Below are positions 62,884 through 64,000 of a stretch of 64,000 nt of DNA, piece after piece. The stretch is from DTWD01 sp963662965 (GTDB taxonomy: Bacteria > Acidobacteriota > Vicinamibacteria > Vicinamibacterales > UBA8438). Position 1 is the stretch's first letter. The number at the start of each line of letters is the position of its first letter. A program made the translations under genes and the position numbers. The stretch lies in NCBI GenBank assembly GCA_963662965.1, contig OY759970.1:4774001-4838000 (forward strand), written 5' to 3'. The notes under the pieces are model-generated. The model was given only the letters and a program-made list of their open reading frames with translations, did no database searches and was not told the DNA's origin.

Positions 62884-63767
62884 GTCACGGTCGAAGGCGA
62901 ATGCTGATCGACTCGAACCACTCCGAACTGAGCATCTCGCGACAGTGTGGCTTGGTGTCGATCTCGCGCTCGACGTTCTACGACGATGGTCTCGGGGAGA
63001 GTGAGTTGACTCTCGAGCTCATGCGCCGGATCGACGAGCAATTTCTGGAAACCCCGTTCTACGGATCGCGGCAGAGGGCGCGTTGGCTGCGCCGGGAGGG
63101 CTTCGCCGTCAGTCGGAAGCGGGTGCGTCGTCTGATGCGAAAGATGGGCCTCCAGGCGCTGTACCAGCGCCCGAGCACGTCGGTTCCGCACCCGGAGCAC
63201 CGGGTCTACCCCTATTTGCTGCGCGACCGAGCGGTCGAACGTGCGAACGAGGCCTGGTGCGCCGACGTGACGTACATTCCGCTGCACCGCGGCTTCCTGT
63301 ACCTGGTCGCGATCCAGGATTGGGCCAGCCGGAAGGTGCTGTCGTGGCGCTTGTCCAACACGATGGATGCCTCGTTCTGTGTGGAGGCCCTCGCGGAAGC
63401 CCTCGCGCAGTACGGACCGCCAGCGATCTTCAACACCGACCAAGGCAGCCAGTTCACCAGCCTGGAGTTCACTCAGACGCTCAAAGACGCAGGCGTGCAG
63501 ATCTCGATGGACGGCAAGGGCCGCTGGATGGACAACGTCTTCATCGAGCGGCTGTGGCGCTCGCTCACGTACGAGTGCGTCTACCTGCACGACTGCGAGG
63601 TTGGCTCCGAGGCGCGGGCCAGCATCGGCCGGTGGATCGACTTCTACAATGCCGAGCGACCGCACTCGTCGCTCGATGATCGCACGCCTGATGAGGCGTA
63701 CTCGGATTTGGGAGGTGCGCCGACCTCGTCGCTGCGCTCCTCGTCAGCGCAGTCGGAAGCGGCTTAG
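62880..63767 (+). CDS. IS3 OrfB transposase (copy 3)
   Basis: 295 residues with intact DDE residues. It shares RSLTYE with copy 1 and LHDCEVGSE with copy 2, so the copies have mixed variants. Confidence 0.9.
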   Translation: MSHGRRRMLIDSNHSELSISRQCGLVSISRSTFYDDGLGESELTLELMRRIDEQFLETPFYGSRQRARWLRREGFAVSRKRVRRLMRKMGLQALYQRPSTSVPHPEHRVYPYLLRDRAVERANEAWCADVTYIPLHRGFLYLVAIQDWASRKVLSWRLSNTMDASFCVEALAEALAQYGPPAIFNTDQGSQFTSLEFTQTLKDAGVQISMDGKGRWMDNVFIERLWRSLTYECVYLHDCEVGSEARASIGRWIDFYNAERPHSSLDDRTPDEAYSDLGGAPTSSLRSSSAQSEAA

Positions 63768-63884
63768 AAACATGAACCTGGAATCCACCTTAACTTGGCC
63801 GCTGAGCTGTCCAAAGGATGGGGTCCACCTCTAAAACTGAGTTTACCGAGAGGCGCGTGGCGTGAAGGTGTAGGGATTCAGAAT

Positions 63885-64000
63885 CTAAATCGTGGCGCTC
63901 TTTTTACGATTACAGTGTTCGCATAACAACTGAATGTTTCGCTCGGTGTCACTGCCGCCCTTTGACCACGGGATGATGTGGTCGTATTCGAGTTTCTCTT
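63885..64000 (-). CDS. HNH endonuclease, C-terminal part at window edge
   Basis: The minus strand reads EKLEYDHIIPWSKGGSDTER, NIQLLCEHCNRKKSATI and TAG at 63885. DHIIPWSKGG-N-LLCxxCNRKK is the standard HNH core of McrA-like and other nucleases. The N-terminus is outside the window. Next to the HIT-HNH operon but separated by IS3 copy 3. Confidence 0.7.
   Translation of the reverse strand, partial: EKLEYDHIIPWSKGGSDTERNIQLLCEHCNRKKSATI

Larger units (their letters stand above)
62532..63832 (+). mobile_element. IS3-family insertion sequence, copy 3
   Basis: 1301 bp, same ends as copy 1, flanked by a direct repeat AAA or AAAA (62528-62531, 63833-63836). It separates the HIT-HNH operon from the next HNH gene. 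Confidence 0.92.

Overview
The window reads as chromosome of a GC-rich Acidobacteriota, most like Vicinamibacteria (subgroup 6). This rests on gene content: a DUF1592/DUF1552 pair, PQQ-dependent dehydrogenases, a family of small secreted proteins of unknown function, many Ser/Thr kinases with PD40-like tails, Sel1-repeat secreted proteins, DUF222-HNH and ISAzo13-type genes. No rRNA or marker tree was available, so the phylum call is inference.

Layout. 1-7.3 kb (minus strand): a secreted oxidative block with DUF1552 and DUF1592 proteins, a PQQ dehydrogenase, a secreted protein and a Tat-exported epoxide hydrolase. 7.3-11.3 kb: a Ser/Thr kinase broken by an in-frame amber codon, small unknown genes, a VapB-like fragment and a sigma-54 activator broken by two one-base deletions. 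11.4-18.6 kb (plus): a tightly overlapping operon, def-fmt-rsmB-PASTA protein-rpe-thioesterase-sugar epimerase-bamD, ending in a decayed secreted gene. 18.7-30.6 kb: a decayed DUF222-HNH gene, pgsA, sugar nucleotidyltransferase and phosphomannomutase, tRNA-Gly(CCC), a CPXCG protein, gamma-glutamyltransferase, bactofilin, rhodanese, a probable selenoprotein of the AhpC-TSA_2 group, a second secreted paralogue and a double-lipocalin lipoprotein.

From about 30.6 kb to the right edge the region is accessory and heavily rearranged. It holds three near-identical 1301-bp IS3-family copies, an ISAzo13-type element, fragments of IS256, IS5 and other transposases, a collapsed group II intron and the 3' half of a tRNA-Cys gene that looks like an integration site. 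Cargo includes a fatty-acid hydroxylase-like protein, a membrane protein, SagB-type dehydrogenase with MscS, an acyl-CoA oxidase-like protein, dienelactone hydrolase, a second PQQ dehydrogenase, SPFH/NfeD, cytochrome P450, a VOC protein, DUF4159, SelO and an AT-richer three-gene operon of a PD-(D/E)XK-like protein, a HIT hydrolase and an HNH protein. A second HNH gene runs off the right edge.

Three observations stand out. (1) The gene at 27104-27649 has an in-frame TGA exactly at the first position of a CxxC-type redox motif, followed by a hairpin with bacterial SECIS geometry. (2) A promoter-shaped module (TTGAAC, 17 bases, TAGGNT or near it) recurs about ten times in the accessory half, always in the direction of the next gene and often behind the 3' tail of a Sel1-repeat gene. 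(3) Truncated kinase 5' ends (start codon to P-loop) alternate with unrelated intact genes at 55.0-57.2 kb with spacings of a few bases, one overlapping the P450 start as GTGA.
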